From an uncultured Draconibacterium sp. (lineage in GTDB: Bacteria > Bacteroidota > Bacteroidia > Bacteroidales > Prolixibacteraceae), in the NCBI GenBank assembly GCA_947492175.1, contig CANLMQ010000007.1, positions 1 through 64,000 of the forward strand: a stretch of DNA of 64,000 bases, given 5' to 3'. The position numbers and the translations under genes were made by a program. Each line of letters starts with the position of its first letter. Positions within the stretch are counted from its first letter, which is position 1. Positions 45,926 to 54,329 of this stretch are shown piece by piece. The notes beneath the pieces were generated by a model. That model was not told the origin of the DNA, did not search any database, and saw only the letters and a list, made by a program, of their open reading frames with translations.

Positions 45926-46924
45926 TTAAGCATGTTTTTCTGAAAGATAGCGTTCCGCATCGATGGCGGCCATACAACCAGAGCCTGCCGCAGTAACCGC
46001 CTGACGATACTGGTCATCCTGAACATCGCCACATGCAAACACTCCGGGCACATTCGTTTTCGATGTTCCGGGAATTGTTTTAATATACCCAACTTCATTG
46101 GTATCAATATAATCAGCAAAAATGTCAGAATTTGGCTTATGACCAATTCCTAGAAAGAAACCATCAATCTTAATTTTTACTTCCTCTTCGTTTGCTTCTC
46201 CTTTATTCTTAACAAGTGTAGCCCCCTCAACAACACCATCGCCGAATAAACCTTTGGTTTGGTGTTTCCAAAGAATTTCAATATTCTCAGTATTCATAGT
46301 ACGTTCTGCCATTACTTTCGAGGCACGCAATTCATCACGACGTACAATCAGGTACACTTTATTACATAATCCTGCGAGATACATAGCTTCTTCCGTAGCT
46401 GTATCTCCACCTCCAACTACTGCAACATCTTTTCCGCGGTAGAAAAATCCATCGCAGGTTGCACAGGCCGAAACACCACCTCCCGCATATTTTTTCTCAT
46501 CTTCCAAACCTAAATATTTGGCAGTGGCACCGGTTGCAATTATCACAGTTTCCGCTTCAATCAACTTAGAATCGTCAATCCAAACTTTGTGCTTTTCGCC
46601 CGAAAAATCAACTTTTGTTGCCATTCCCCAACGAACATCCGTACCAAAACGTTGTGCCTGCTTTTTTAAATCTTCCATCATTACGGGCCCCGTAACACCT
46701 TCAGGATAACCCGGATAGTTTTCAACTTCGGTAGTGGTTGTTAACTGACCGCCAGGTTGTAATCCTTCATACATTACAGGATTTAAATTGGCGCGAGCTG
46801 CGTAAATGGCAGCTGTATATCCCGCAGGACCTGAACCAACTATTAAACATTTTACCTGTTCTATATCGGTAGGTTCTACTACTTTATTCTCTTTGTTTTC
46901 GTTAATATCAAGTGGTTTAAACAT
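45926..46924 (-). CDS. trxB: Thioredoxin reductase
   Basis: 332 residues from MFKPLDINENK. The start at 46924 is chosen because a -7 box lies at 46946-46953, so the longer frame to 46975 would begin upstream of the transcript. The FAD motif GSGPAGYTAAIYAARA, redox pair CATCDG, NADPH motif VVGGGDTATEEAMYL, and the FAD-binding end GVFACGDVQDDQYRQA are intact. It passes electrons from NADPH to thioredoxin in the cytoplasm. Confidence 0.95.
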   Translation of the reverse strand: MFKPLDINENKENKVVEPTDIEQVKCLIVGSGPAGYTAAIYAARANLNPVMYEGLQPGGQLTTTTEVENYPGYPEGVTGPVMMEDLKKQAQRFGTDVRWGMATKVDFSGEKHKVWIDDSKLIEAETVIIATGATAKYLGLEDEKKYAGGGVSACATCDGFFYRGKDVAVVGGGDTATEEAMYLAGLCNKVYLIVRRDELRASKVMAERTMNTENIEILWKHQTKGLFGDGVVEGATLVKNKGEANEEEVKIKIDGFFLGIGHKPNSDIFADYIDTNEVGYIKTIPGTSKTNVPGVFACGDVQDDQYRQAVTAAGSGCMAAIDAERYLSEKHA

Positions 46925-46945
46925 ATCTGTTATTATTTTTTTGCG

Positions 46946-46953
46946 CAAAAATA
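46946..46953 (-). promoter_or_regulatory. -7 element of the trxB promoter
   Basis: On the minus strand TATTTTTG matches TAnnTTTG exactly, and TATG lies 19 bases upstream in place of TTTG. It is 22 bases before the chosen trxB start. Confidence 0.55.
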
Positions 46954-47062
46954 CAAAACATCTTGATGTAGGCATAATAAATTCAATCGATAATAATGAA
47001 CGTACGATAGTTGTTCTCTATTTCAAAAAATGAAATATGTTGTATTTTTATATTGAATAAAA

Positions 47063-47093
47063 TTTGCAGAAAAAGAATCTAGCATTACTTTTG
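47063..47093 (+). promoter_or_regulatory. Promoter of the tRNA-Pro gene
   Basis: TTTG (47063-47066), a 19-base spacer and TACTTTTG (47086-47093) are an exact match to the Bacteroidota -33/-7 consensus. The tRNA begins 15 bases later. Confidence 0.75.
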
Positions 47094-47107
47094 CAATCAC
47101 AAAAATT

Positions 47108-47181
47108 CGGGATGTGGCGCAGTCTGGTAGCGTACTCGTCTGGGGGGCGAGGGGTCGCAAGTTCAAATCTTGTCATCCCGA
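47108..47181 (+). tRNA. tRNA-Pro (anticodon GGG)
   Basis: 74 bases fold into a full cloverleaf. Acceptor CGGGATG pairs with CATCCCG, the D arm is GCGC..GCGT, the anticodon stem CTCGT/GCGAG holds loop CTGGGGG with anticodon GGG, and the T arm is GCAAG-TTCAAAT-CTTGT. The discriminator is A and CCA is not encoded. A tyrosine integrase gene follows 281 bases downstream, so the 3' half is a probable attachment site. Confidence 0.95.
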
Positions 47182-47204
47182 CGGATTAGAAATTCAAAAA
47201 TCAC

Positions 47205-47247
47205 TAAAGGTCTGTAAATCAAATGATTTATGGACTTTTTTATTTTT
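47205..47247 (+). terminator. Terminator of the tRNA transcript
   Basis: AAAGGTCTGTAAATCA can pair with TGATTTATGGACTTTT (with G-T pairs), followed by a T-rich run. Confidence 0.6.
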
Positions 47248-47283
47248 ACAAAGTCAAAATAAACCATATAAAACCGTTGTTTA

Positions 47284-47440
47284 TGTGAACAATACGGTGA
47301 ACCAAATTAATTTTTAGATTTGGTTCACCAGAAACTCATAACAATCTAACAATCTACACATTACAAAGATAGTTTTTGGTACTGTTTAGTTCAATTTGGA
47401 ACCATTTTTAACTTTTTCTGGTGAACAATTAGGTGAACCA
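47284..47440. repeat. GGTGAAC repeats between tRNA and integrase (possible arm sites)
   Basis: GTGAACAAT..GGTGAACCA occurs at 47285-47303 and again at 47420-47440 as a direct repeat with few changes. An inverted copy of GGTGAACCAAAT lies at 47318-47329, pairing with 47296-47307. Integrases of this class bind arm-type repeats near their att site. Confidence 0.6.
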
Positions 47441-47462
47441 GAACTAAACGACAACAAAAATT

Positions 47463-48695
47463 ATGAAAAAAGTGAACACTTTTGGGATTCAATTTGTAAT
47501 TCGAAAACACAGAATCAAAGATGGGGAAGCCCCTATTTATGCACGTATCACAGTAAATTCAAGCCGCTGTGAGCTTTCAATTAAGAAAAAAATCAAGGTA
47601 AATAATTGGAATAATGGGAAAGGAAAGGCGACGGGTTCAAATCCGGAAATAGGCAGGTTAAATTTATATTTAGAACAGGTCCGTTCGCAGCTAACCAATC
47701 ACTACCAGAACTTGATTGTAAATAGGAAACAAATAAATCCGGAGGCAATTAAAGATAAATTCTTCGGAATTGATGAATCTGAAGGAACTTTAAATCAATT
47801 GGTGAAATACCACAACACACAAATGGATGAAAACTTAAAATGGGGAACATTAAAAAACTATCATACTACTGCAAGATATCTTACAAAATTCCTGAAAAAG
47901 AAATACAAACGTGACGATATTTATCTTTCTGAATTAAACTATAAATTTATAACAGACTTTGAATATTATCTGCGAAAGAACAAACCAACCAATCATCAAA
48001 GACCAATGAGAAACAACGCTGTTATGAAACATTTGGAAAGACTTCGAAAAATGGTAAATATGGCAGTAAGAATGGAATGGCTTGACAAGAATCCTTTCGC
48101 GGCATATAAACTTCGATTCACAAAAGTTGAACGAGATTTTCTTTCGGAAGAAGAATTAGCTGCCATAGAAAAGAAAGATTACAAAATTGAGCGCTTACAG
48201 CAAGTTAAAGACATGTTTATCTTTAGCTGCTATACAGGATTAGCCTATATCGACGCATCAAAACTTAGTCCTAATAATATAAAAAAAGGACTTGATGGCA
48301 TGAACTGGATTTTTACCAAAAGAGAAAAAACATCTTCACCGGTTAGGATTCCTGTATTACGAACTGCTCAAAAAATAATTGAGAAATATCAAAAACATCC
48401 CAAAGCTGTAAGCAATGGGACTGTATTCCCGGTTATTTCAAACCAAAAACTAAACAGTTATCTGAAAGAAATAGCTGACCTATGTGGCATATCCAAAAAT
48501 CTCACTTTTCATGTAGCCAGGCACACTTTTGCAACTACTGTTACTTTAACAAATGGAGTACCCATAGAGTCGGTAAGTAAAATGCTTGGTCACGCCGATC
48601 TGAAAACAACTCAGATCTATGCAAAAGTTGTTGAGAAAAAAATTAGTGATGACATGGGTAAACTTGAAAAAATCCTCTCACAAAAAAAATCATAG
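47463..48695 (+). CDS. Tyrosine integrase, IntDOT-like
   Basis: 410 residues. An N-terminal arm-binding region (about 1-95), a SAM-like core-binding domain (about 105-215, TLNQLVKYHNTQMDENLKWG) and the catalytic domain. Box II is HVARHTFAT with the conserved His and Arg, then LGHADLKTTQIYAKV with the nucleophile tyrosine. Box I reads CYTGLAYIDASKL: alanine takes the place of the first catalytic arginine. IntDOT also lacks that arginine, so loss of activity is not implied. It integrates the element into the tRNA-Pro next to it. Confidence 0.93.
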   Translation: MKKVNTFGIQFVIRKHRIKDGEAPIYARITVNSSRCELSIKKKIKVNNWNNGKGKATGSNPEIGRLNLYLEQVRSQLTNHYQNLIVNRKQINPEAIKDKFFGIDESEGTLNQLVKYHNTQMDENLKWGTLKNYHTTARYLTKFLKKKYKRDDIYLSELNYKFITDFEYYLRKNKPTNHQRPMRNNAVMKHLERLRKMVNMAVRMEWLDKNPFAAYKLRFTKVERDFLSEEELAAIEKKDYKIERLQQVKDMFIFSCYTGLAYIDASKLSPNNIKKGLDGMNWIFTKREKTSSPVRIPVLRTAQKIIEKYQKHPKAVSNGTVFPVISNQKLNSYLKEIADLCGISKNLTFHVARHTFATTVTLTNGVPIESVSKMLGHADLKTTQIYAKVVEKKISDDMGKLEKILSQKKS

Positions 48696-48787
48696 GCAAG
48701 AAGGGAGGTAATGTAATATCCTTCTCCTACCTAATTACAAAACACAGGAATACTAAAAAAGATTTGGGGGCTTCATGAGCTGTATAA

Positions 48788-49052
48788 TCAGAAGCTCATT
48801 GAAAGGGAAGCTGATTTACTTTTCTTCTTTTTAGGTTCAATAAGGACTGGTTTCGGATTAGAATCCTGATGATCCAAAATATAATCCACAGCTTTTTGAG
48901 CTAATCCGGAAGCCAGAACAATAAACTTCTTATCGCTTTTTAGCTTCTTCAACCAGCCTTGAATATAAGCTGCACTATTATCGATGGTAGCATTTTCAAT
49001 GCCACAAATACCGCAGAGATAAGCAGCTCCCATTTCGGCTACAAGTTCTTCC
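48788..49052 (-). pseudogene. ardC: C-terminal fragment of ardC, split by the RIT element
   Basis: The minus strand reads EELVAEMGAAYLCGICGIEN, then DNSAAYIQGWLKKLKSDKKF and AQKAVDYIL, which is the typical end of ArdC-like proteins. It has no start of its own in family terms. The matching N-terminal part, ending NFASKDYSQ, lies at 52907-53578 on the same strand. Joined at the repeats, the two pieces give a complete protein. Confidence 0.88.
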
Positions 49053-49206
49053 TGCTTATCCTAATTTTCGGATAACCAGGATTATCCTAACTAAAAAATT
49101 ATCCCAACTCTGAGAGCATATCTTTTAGTTTTCAGCATGTTAATGCCATAAAAGTTCGGATAATATTTCTTTAAGAAAGTGGGCTATCTTTGTTAATCTC
49201 TGGCAT

Positions 49207-50256
49207 TTATTCGTTAAGACCAAGATATTCCAGCAAGTCCTTCTTTTTTCGGATGTTTTTCCACTTTTTACCGGTATCCTTCATAACATCATCCTCAAGC
49301 GTTGCCAAAGCCTGATTCTTTTGCTCCGTAGTGACAAAAATATAGCGCATGGTCGTATTTATATCAGCATGCCCCATCAGTCTTTGGATGGCTACGATAT
49401 TAAGATGTTGCTCCAGCCAATGACTTGCCCGTGCATGGCGTAGCTGGTGGCAGTGTAGATTCTCTGGCACTCCGGGATTAATACAGTATGCTTTCTTTGC
49501 GTATATCTTTAGGCGCTTGTTTACAGCTTCCTGGGTGAGTTTCTTTTTCCCTCCGTTATAACGAACGAAGAATAACAGGTCTCCGGGATTAGTTTTTTTG
49601 CCATGGAACATCTCAATGTAGCCTTTTAGGACTTTAGCGACTTCTTTAAGTATTGGTGGTGACCTTCTTTTTGCTCCCTTACCCAGGACTGCAATATAGT
49701 TTTTACCATTTGGCTGATTTAAATGGATGTCAAATATTTTTAACGACAGCACTTCGTCAATACGAGCACCAATGCTGTAAATCAGGTAGAATAGCGTAAA
49801 ATCACGTTTCCCGATTTTTGTTTTGAGATCGATTACATTAAAAAGAGTCTTAATAGCCTCTTGTGTTATTTCCACCTGTGCCGGCTTGACATATCGCATC
49901 TGCTTAACTTCCCGGGCCTCCATCCATAATTGAACAAAACGGATATCCTTTTTGCTCAAAAACTTAAGAAAGTTCTTCAAACCAGCGAGCCGTTGATTAC
50001 AAGTGGAGTTGGAGCAACTTCTTTCGCTCTTTAACCACAACATCCATTCCTGGATATTAACAGTTGAAAAACTATCACCTGAGAGGTTGCCAAAATTGGC
50101 TGACCTGACATATTTAAGGAAGATAGCGTACAGGGTAATGGCTTCATGATATGACCGCATGGTATGAGGGCTCAGAGCCCTTATTTCAGGAAGATATACT
50201 TTCTCCCACTCACGCATTGCCTTTGCGATGACTAAAGATTCAGTTAGTTTCTTCAT
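49207..50256 (-). CDS. RIT tyrosine recombinase (third gene)
   Basis: 349 residues from MKKLTESLVIAKAMREWEKV; an upstream in-frame ATG at 50292 is possible but would overlap the previous gene more. The catalytic domain is complete: YSIGARIDEVLSLKIFD (box I arginine), LHCHQLRHARASHWLEQHLN (box II), LMGHADINTTMRYIFV with the tyrosine. It overlaps the second recombinase's end by 17 bases, which suggests translational coupling. In RIT elements all three recombinases are kept together, and why three are needed is not settled. Confidence 0.88.
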   Translation of the reverse strand: MKKLTESLVIAKAMREWEKVYLPEIRALSPHTMRSYHEAITLYAIFLKYVRSANFGNLSGDSFSTVNIQEWMLWLKSERSCSNSTCNQRLAGLKNFLKFLSKKDIRFVQLWMEAREVKQMRYVKPAQVEITQEAIKTLFNVIDLKTKIGKRDFTLFYLIYSIGARIDEVLSLKIFDIHLNQPNGKNYIAVLGKGAKRRSPPILKEVAKVLKGYIEMFHGKKTNPGDLLFFVRYNGGKKKLTQEAVNKRLKIYAKKAYCINPGVPENLHCHQLRHARASHWLEQHLNIVAIQRLMGHADINTTMRYIFVTTEQKNQALATLEDDVMKDTGKKWKNIRKKKDLLEYLGLNE

Positions 50257-51544
50257 AATCAAAAAAGTTTGTAAGATTTGGTAACAGTTCATGAAGAGCT
50301 TGTCCTGTCAGTTCTTCTAATTGGTTAAAGAACAAAGGAACAAGTTGATAGTAGTAGCAGGTGCTTTCGATTTTCCGATGCCCCATTGAGTGGCTGAGAA
50401 AGAGTAGCTTGTCAAACCACTCCGTACCATCATAATCCCAACTATTAATGTTGGTTACAGCGTAAAAGCTACGTAGGTCGTAGGCCCGCGCAGGTTCATT
50501 GGATATGGTTTTCCAGATATTTCTAAAGTTATTTGAATGCCATGCAATCCCATGGAAGTTATCATTTCTATCTGGAAAAAATATTTTCCTACCTGGCATA
50601 AGTCGTTCCATTGCATCATTATATTGTTTTAACAAGCTCCACATGGTTTTATGCAAAGCCACTCTGTGTTGATCAAGACCTTTAGTATGGGCAATATTGA
50701 TTATGCCATTTGTAAGATCAACATCTTTACATCTGAGCATCCGAGCCTCGTTTGTTCTCATTCCGGTACTGTAAAGCAACCGGAAGTATACAGGAACTTG
50801 CATTCTCCTAAGCTTAAATATTAATTCGTTTTGGCACCCAACAAGCTTAATTGTAGCGGTGGAATGAAAAAAAGCATTTAATTCACCCTGATTAAATCCA
50901 TGAGGTATATATGTGGATTTTTCGTTAGGCAAGTTTCCCGGTATCAACACATTTGTCCAACCATGTTTATTGGTATATTTTAAGAACTTGCGTATCGGCC
51001 CCACCCGCAAATTCCGTGATTTGCATTGTTCAAAAGGCCTTTTGCCGCACCATCCATTGACAATATCATCAGTGAGTATATCTACGTCTGGTTCAATGGA
51101 TGCGCAGTATTTGTTAAAACGTATCAGAGTTTTATGAGTAAATCTTGAAAGATGATTTGATGCTTTCAGGTAAAAGATGTATTTATCCATCATCCCAGAT
51201 ACGAACGTTTTAACCAAAGGAAGCTCCGTTTCTGAGACAACCTTCTTTGAACTGGAGATTTGAATTAGTGCCGGTAGCGTTAAGGACGTATAGCCACAAC
51301 TGTTAGTGTACCTGAGAAATTGCCGGATACAACCGGCTCGTGCGTTGTGCGAGAGTTCTGTCTCTCCCGGACGTTTAACACACCATTCATCAACCAACTT
51401 CTGTGATATATACAGAATCTTCTTTTTATTCACACAGAAACTGGTAAACGTTCTTAACGGCAGGAAGCTCTGATACCCTAATTTCTTTCCTTGGTATCTA
51501 TGGTAATCCAAATAGATATTAGCCAGTTCTTCAATTGTTTTCAT
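50240..51544 (-). CDS. RIT tyrosine recombinase (second gene)
   Basis: 434 residues. An N-terminal half with two core-binding-like segments (YLDYHRYQGKKLGYQSFLPL and FYLKASNHLSRFTHKTLIRF) and a C-terminal catalytic domain: RLLYSTGMRTNEARMLRCKD (box I), ARAYDLRSFYAVTNINS (box II with Arg, but Tyr-Asp-Leu-Arg in place of HxLR), SHSMGHRKIESTCYYYQL with tyrosines. The duplicated N-terminal segments make it longer than the other two. Its ATG overlaps the first gene's stop codon (ATGA). Confidence 0.88.
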   Translation of the reverse strand: MKTIEELANIYLDYHRYQGKKLGYQSFLPLRTFTSFCVNKKKILYISQKLVDEWCVKRPGETELSHNARAGCIRQFLRYTNSCGYTSLTLPALIQISSSKKVVSETELPLVKTFVSGMMDKYIFYLKASNHLSRFTHKTLIRFNKYCASIEPDVDILTDDIVNGWCGKRPFEQCKSRNLRVGPIRKFLKYTNKHGWTNVLIPGNLPNEKSTYIPHGFNQGELNAFFHSTATIKLVGCQNELIFKLRRMQVPVYFRLLYSTGMRTNEARMLRCKDVDLTNGIINIAHTKGLDQHRVALHKTMWSLLKQYNDAMERLMPGRKIFFPDRNDNFHGIAWHSNNFRNIWKTISNEPARAYDLRSFYAVTNINSWDYDGTEWFDKLLFLSHSMGHRKIESTCYYYQLVPLFFNQLEELTGQALHELLPNLTNFFDYEETN

Positions 51545-52782
51545 ACCTCGAATACCTCCTTTCCTACGGGATATTGCTCAATGCTTACCCCACATTCACG
51601 CAGATGTTTGATGTCAGTATCGATATATGGATTTAAAGATTCCGGGGACAGGTGACCAAGAATATCACTGATAATCCTTGGTTGTACGCCATTTTCGAGG
51701 ACTTTAGATGCCAGGTATCGTCGGAACAACCGGATACCATTTTCTTTATCATCGCTCCTTATTCCCAATTTTGCAAAAAAACGTCTTATGATACCACCTA
51801 TGGTACTTGAGTCCATCGGATTTTCCGGATCGTGGAGATTCGTGAAGATATTCTTTATATCCAGGTTCTTTGGTCGTTCATTTGAGAGGTAATCTACCAA
51901 GGGATTGCCAACAATAGCCCTGAGTGGCAAGATCATAGGTTGTTGCGTTTTGGATTGAGTAAGTATAATTAGGTCTCTTTCTAAATCGATATTGTTAATC
52001 CGCATTCGAGCGATGTCGGTTCCTCTTAATGCGGTATACATAGCCATTGATACAACAGCTTTATCACGTAACGAAAAATCATTTCGTTCCTCCTCTTGTA
52101 AATTCTCCTTAATAATGCGGATCTCATCATCTTTAAGAGTAGCAAAATTCTTTCTGCCGTTTCTTAAACGAGGCATATCCTCAATGATACGTGCGCATTC
52201 AGCATAGTAGTCAGTTCCTATAGTTGCGTTTAATACGGTCTTGATTTTAGTCCTATACGAGCAACCTTTTAGCTGCTTGTAACCATCATAAAAGAAAGAT
52301 AATACCATCGATTCCGTGATACCATATAAATCAATCGCCCCATTTCTTTGCATGTGATACAAGAAGGCGGCGCCAGCATTCGATTCTACTCTGATTGACT
52401 TTTCACTCTTACATTCCTTTGATGCCACTTGCTTGTAATGATCAACGATACCTTTGAATGTAAGGTTCAAGCGCTCATAACTGCATTCCCGGTACTGAAC
52501 AGGAGAGAATTTGAGTCTGTTGGGAAAATGATCAAACTCATCAAACCCTTGAATAGTGCGCACGGAGGTGCGATAATAACGAAGTCTTTTGGTGCTTCCT
52601 TCAAGACCTTCGCTGGAAATAAATTTCTTGTAGAAATCATTGTAAGACGTGTACTTTCCTTCATGGTCAAACAATCGTCTGAACATGACCTTAACGCCGC
52701 CGATGGCGACATTGCCAAATCCATTTGCTTTCATGTATACTAAAAGCTCTGGATGCGTTTTCTTTAGTTTTTTAATATCCAT
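51541..52782 (-). CDS. RIT tyrosine recombinase (first gene)
   Basis: 413 residues. Core-binding part from about 115-200, catalytic domain after 215: YTALRGTDIARMRINNIDL (box I arginine), GIRLFRRYLASKVLENG (box II region, histidine replaced by arginine), ISDILGHLSPESLNPYID with the tyrosine. It is the first gene of the trio, 138 bases inside the right terminal repeat, and the promoter for all three is probably there. Confidence 0.88.
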   Translation of the reverse strand: MDIKKLKKTHPELLVYMKANGFGNVAIGGVKVMFRRLFDHEGKYTSYNDFYKKFISSEGLEGSTKRLRYYRTSVRTIQGFDEFDHFPNRLKFSPVQYRECSYERLNLTFKGIVDHYKQVASKECKSEKSIRVESNAGAAFLYHMQRNGAIDLYGITESMVLSFFYDGYKQLKGCSYRTKIKTVLNATIGTDYYAECARIIEDMPRLRNGRKNFATLKDDEIRIIKENLQEEERNDFSLRDKAVVSMAMYTALRGTDIARMRINNIDLERDLIILTQSKTQQPMILPLRAIVGNPLVDYLSNERPKNLDIKNIFTNLHDPENPMDSSTIGGIIRRFFAKLGIRSDDKENGIRLFRRYLASKVLENGVQPRIISDILGHLSPESLNPYIDTDIKHLRECGVSIEQYPVGKEVFEV

Positions 52783-52906
52783 ATATTATTCTTTAGCGTT
52801 AAAACTCGAGAGTAGTATACGGATGAAAGGGAAAATATTATCCTAACTTTCTGAACGTTAAAAATCTATGCAACAGGCGATATGATAATTAATTTAGGAT
52901 AATGTT

Positions 52907-53578
52907 TTAGTTAGGATAATCTTGCGAGTAATCTTTACTTGCAAAATTCAGGTTAGAAAACCTTTCGTGACGGTTTAACCGTTTGCGATGGCCTGTTGAG
53001 TGACACAATTCGTGAAAAATTGTTGAGTAAAATTCTTCATCTTTAAAGAAGGTTCTTGCACTCGGCATGTGGACTTCATCCAACGAAGGAATATAACAGG
53101 CTTTTTGCTGATCAAGCTTTATTCCAGGTGAATCTGCCCAAAAATGGATAAGCTGTTCACAGGAAGCAATTGGATCGAAATCGTGATCATGAGCTTTATT
53201 CTCTGTAATTTTATCAGGATCGATACCTTCAACATCGTCAATATGGAATACCCTGTAATAACGAAGCATTGGAATTTCTTTGGTTTGATCATCCTTTTCG
53301 TATTCCACCATTTTCCAGAACACAACCATAAAGGAGGAAGATCCCTTTTTGATCTTACCTCCAAGATCCTGAACTTGTTTGAAGGTAAGGAAATATGGCC
53401 TTTTGAATCCAAAGCTAAGCAGGTACCAAAAATTAAATCCACGATAAGGCTTTTTTGATACCAAGTTACGAGGAATAGCACTGGCAGTTTTCCATGGCAT
53501 ATGCCATGGAATTACACCTGCTTCCAGGCGTTCTACAATCAGGTTAGTTACTGTTTCATAAATATCAAATTTACTCAT
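52907..53578 (-). pseudogene. ardC: N-terminal part of ardC, split by the RIT element
   Basis: About 220 residues from MSKFDIYETVTNLIVERLEA (ATG at 53578; GTG at 53587 is less likely). It has the ArdC ssDNA-binding N-domain (GVIPWHMPW, KKPYRGFNFWYLLS) and the zincin motif FHELCHSTGHRKRL. The frame ends as SKDYSQ followed by element-derived DYPN and a stop. The family protects incoming conjugative DNA from restriction. The zincin site is kept, but the C-terminal helices are on the other side of the element. Confidence 0.9.
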
Positions 53579-53892
53579 TGAATCCACCCATGCCCTTGGG
53601 ATTTTTTGCAGCTACTGGCACGCCATTAAATTTTGGCGCATGCCATTGAGCCGGATGGATTCTTGTCAAAGGTGCATGTCTGTTTTTTTGTGGAGTTAGC
53701 GAAATAAAAAACTGAACGCACCCGAAGGGCGGCTAGCAAAAAATGAGCAATTTCAGCCGCCATTGACTTTTCCGGACGGTGAAGTAACTTTGACATGATT
53801 TATGGCAATATTCTACTCATTATTCCTGACGACAGTAATTCTTAATAAAAAAATTAGCTTACTTTAACCCCTGTATTACCAATTAAGATATA
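53579..53892. promoter_or_regulatory. Intergenic region with hairpins upstream of ardC
   Basis: GGCGGCT and AGCCGCC (53728-53734 and 53755-53761) form a perfect 7-bp stem. GGCACGCCAT and GGCGCATGCCAT (about 53617-53646) are similar direct copies that can also fold. They may control ardC or act in transfer. No gene is seen. Confidence 0.4.
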
Positions 53893-54318
53893 ATGTTGTC
53901 TTCAAGTGAGAATCTTCATATCATTGAAAGTTTAGGATTGATAATTGTTTCCCATAACAATGTTCTCGATCAAGAAAGTGTTGAGAGAGTAATTACTGAT
54001 TTAAAAAACAATCCATTTTTTCGTACGGAATATTCCATCTTAATTGATATTAGGAATGCAAATACTGAGTTGAATTTTGAAGAGATTGAGGATCTCAGCC
54101 ACTTTGTTTTTGATAACATCGATGAAACGGGATTGGGTAAATTTGCCATTCTGGCATCCGAATCTCAGCTCAATAAAGCGGTTCAATATGTTAGAAGCTA
54201 TAGACACTCCTCAAAATACCAGGTTTATTCCAGACTTGAAGCAGCACTGCACTGGTTAAAAATCCCACAAAACAGAAAACCTCAGATTGAATTTAAACTA
54301 GGATATCTAAGTCGGTGA
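53893..54318 (+). CDS. STAS-like hypothetical protein
   Basis: 141 residues. The pattern of strands and helices (ESLGLIIVSHNNVLDQESVE, then FRTEYSILIDIRNANTELNF and LGKFAILASESQLNKAVQYV) resembles STAS/SpoIIAA-like domains of Bacteroidota, which often appear as small cytoplasmic proteins with no assigned role. It is the only plus-strand gene inside the element between ardC and the relaxase, so it may be cargo. Confidence 0.6.
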   Translation: MLSSSENLHIIESLGLIIVSHNNVLDQESVERVITDLKNNPFFRTEYSILIDIRNANTELNFEEIEDLSHFVFDNIDETGLGKFAILASESQLNKAVQYVRSYRHSSKYQVYSRLEAALHWLKIPQNRKPQIEFKLGYLSR

Positions 54319-54329
54319 ACAAAGCATAT

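Larger units (their letters stand above)
49056..52921. mobile_element. RIT element (recombinase in trio) inserted in ardC
   Basis: Three tyrosine recombinase genes lie in tandem on the minus strand with 4- and 17-base overlaps, the known layout of RIT elements. The left end (49080-49107) and right end (52894-52921, reverse complement) share GATTATCCTAACTAAAA and a second ATTATCC, as terminal inverted repeats. An extra TTATCC..GGATAA hairpin lies at 49056-49075. Both flanks are the two halves of the same ardC gene. Confidence 0.88.
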
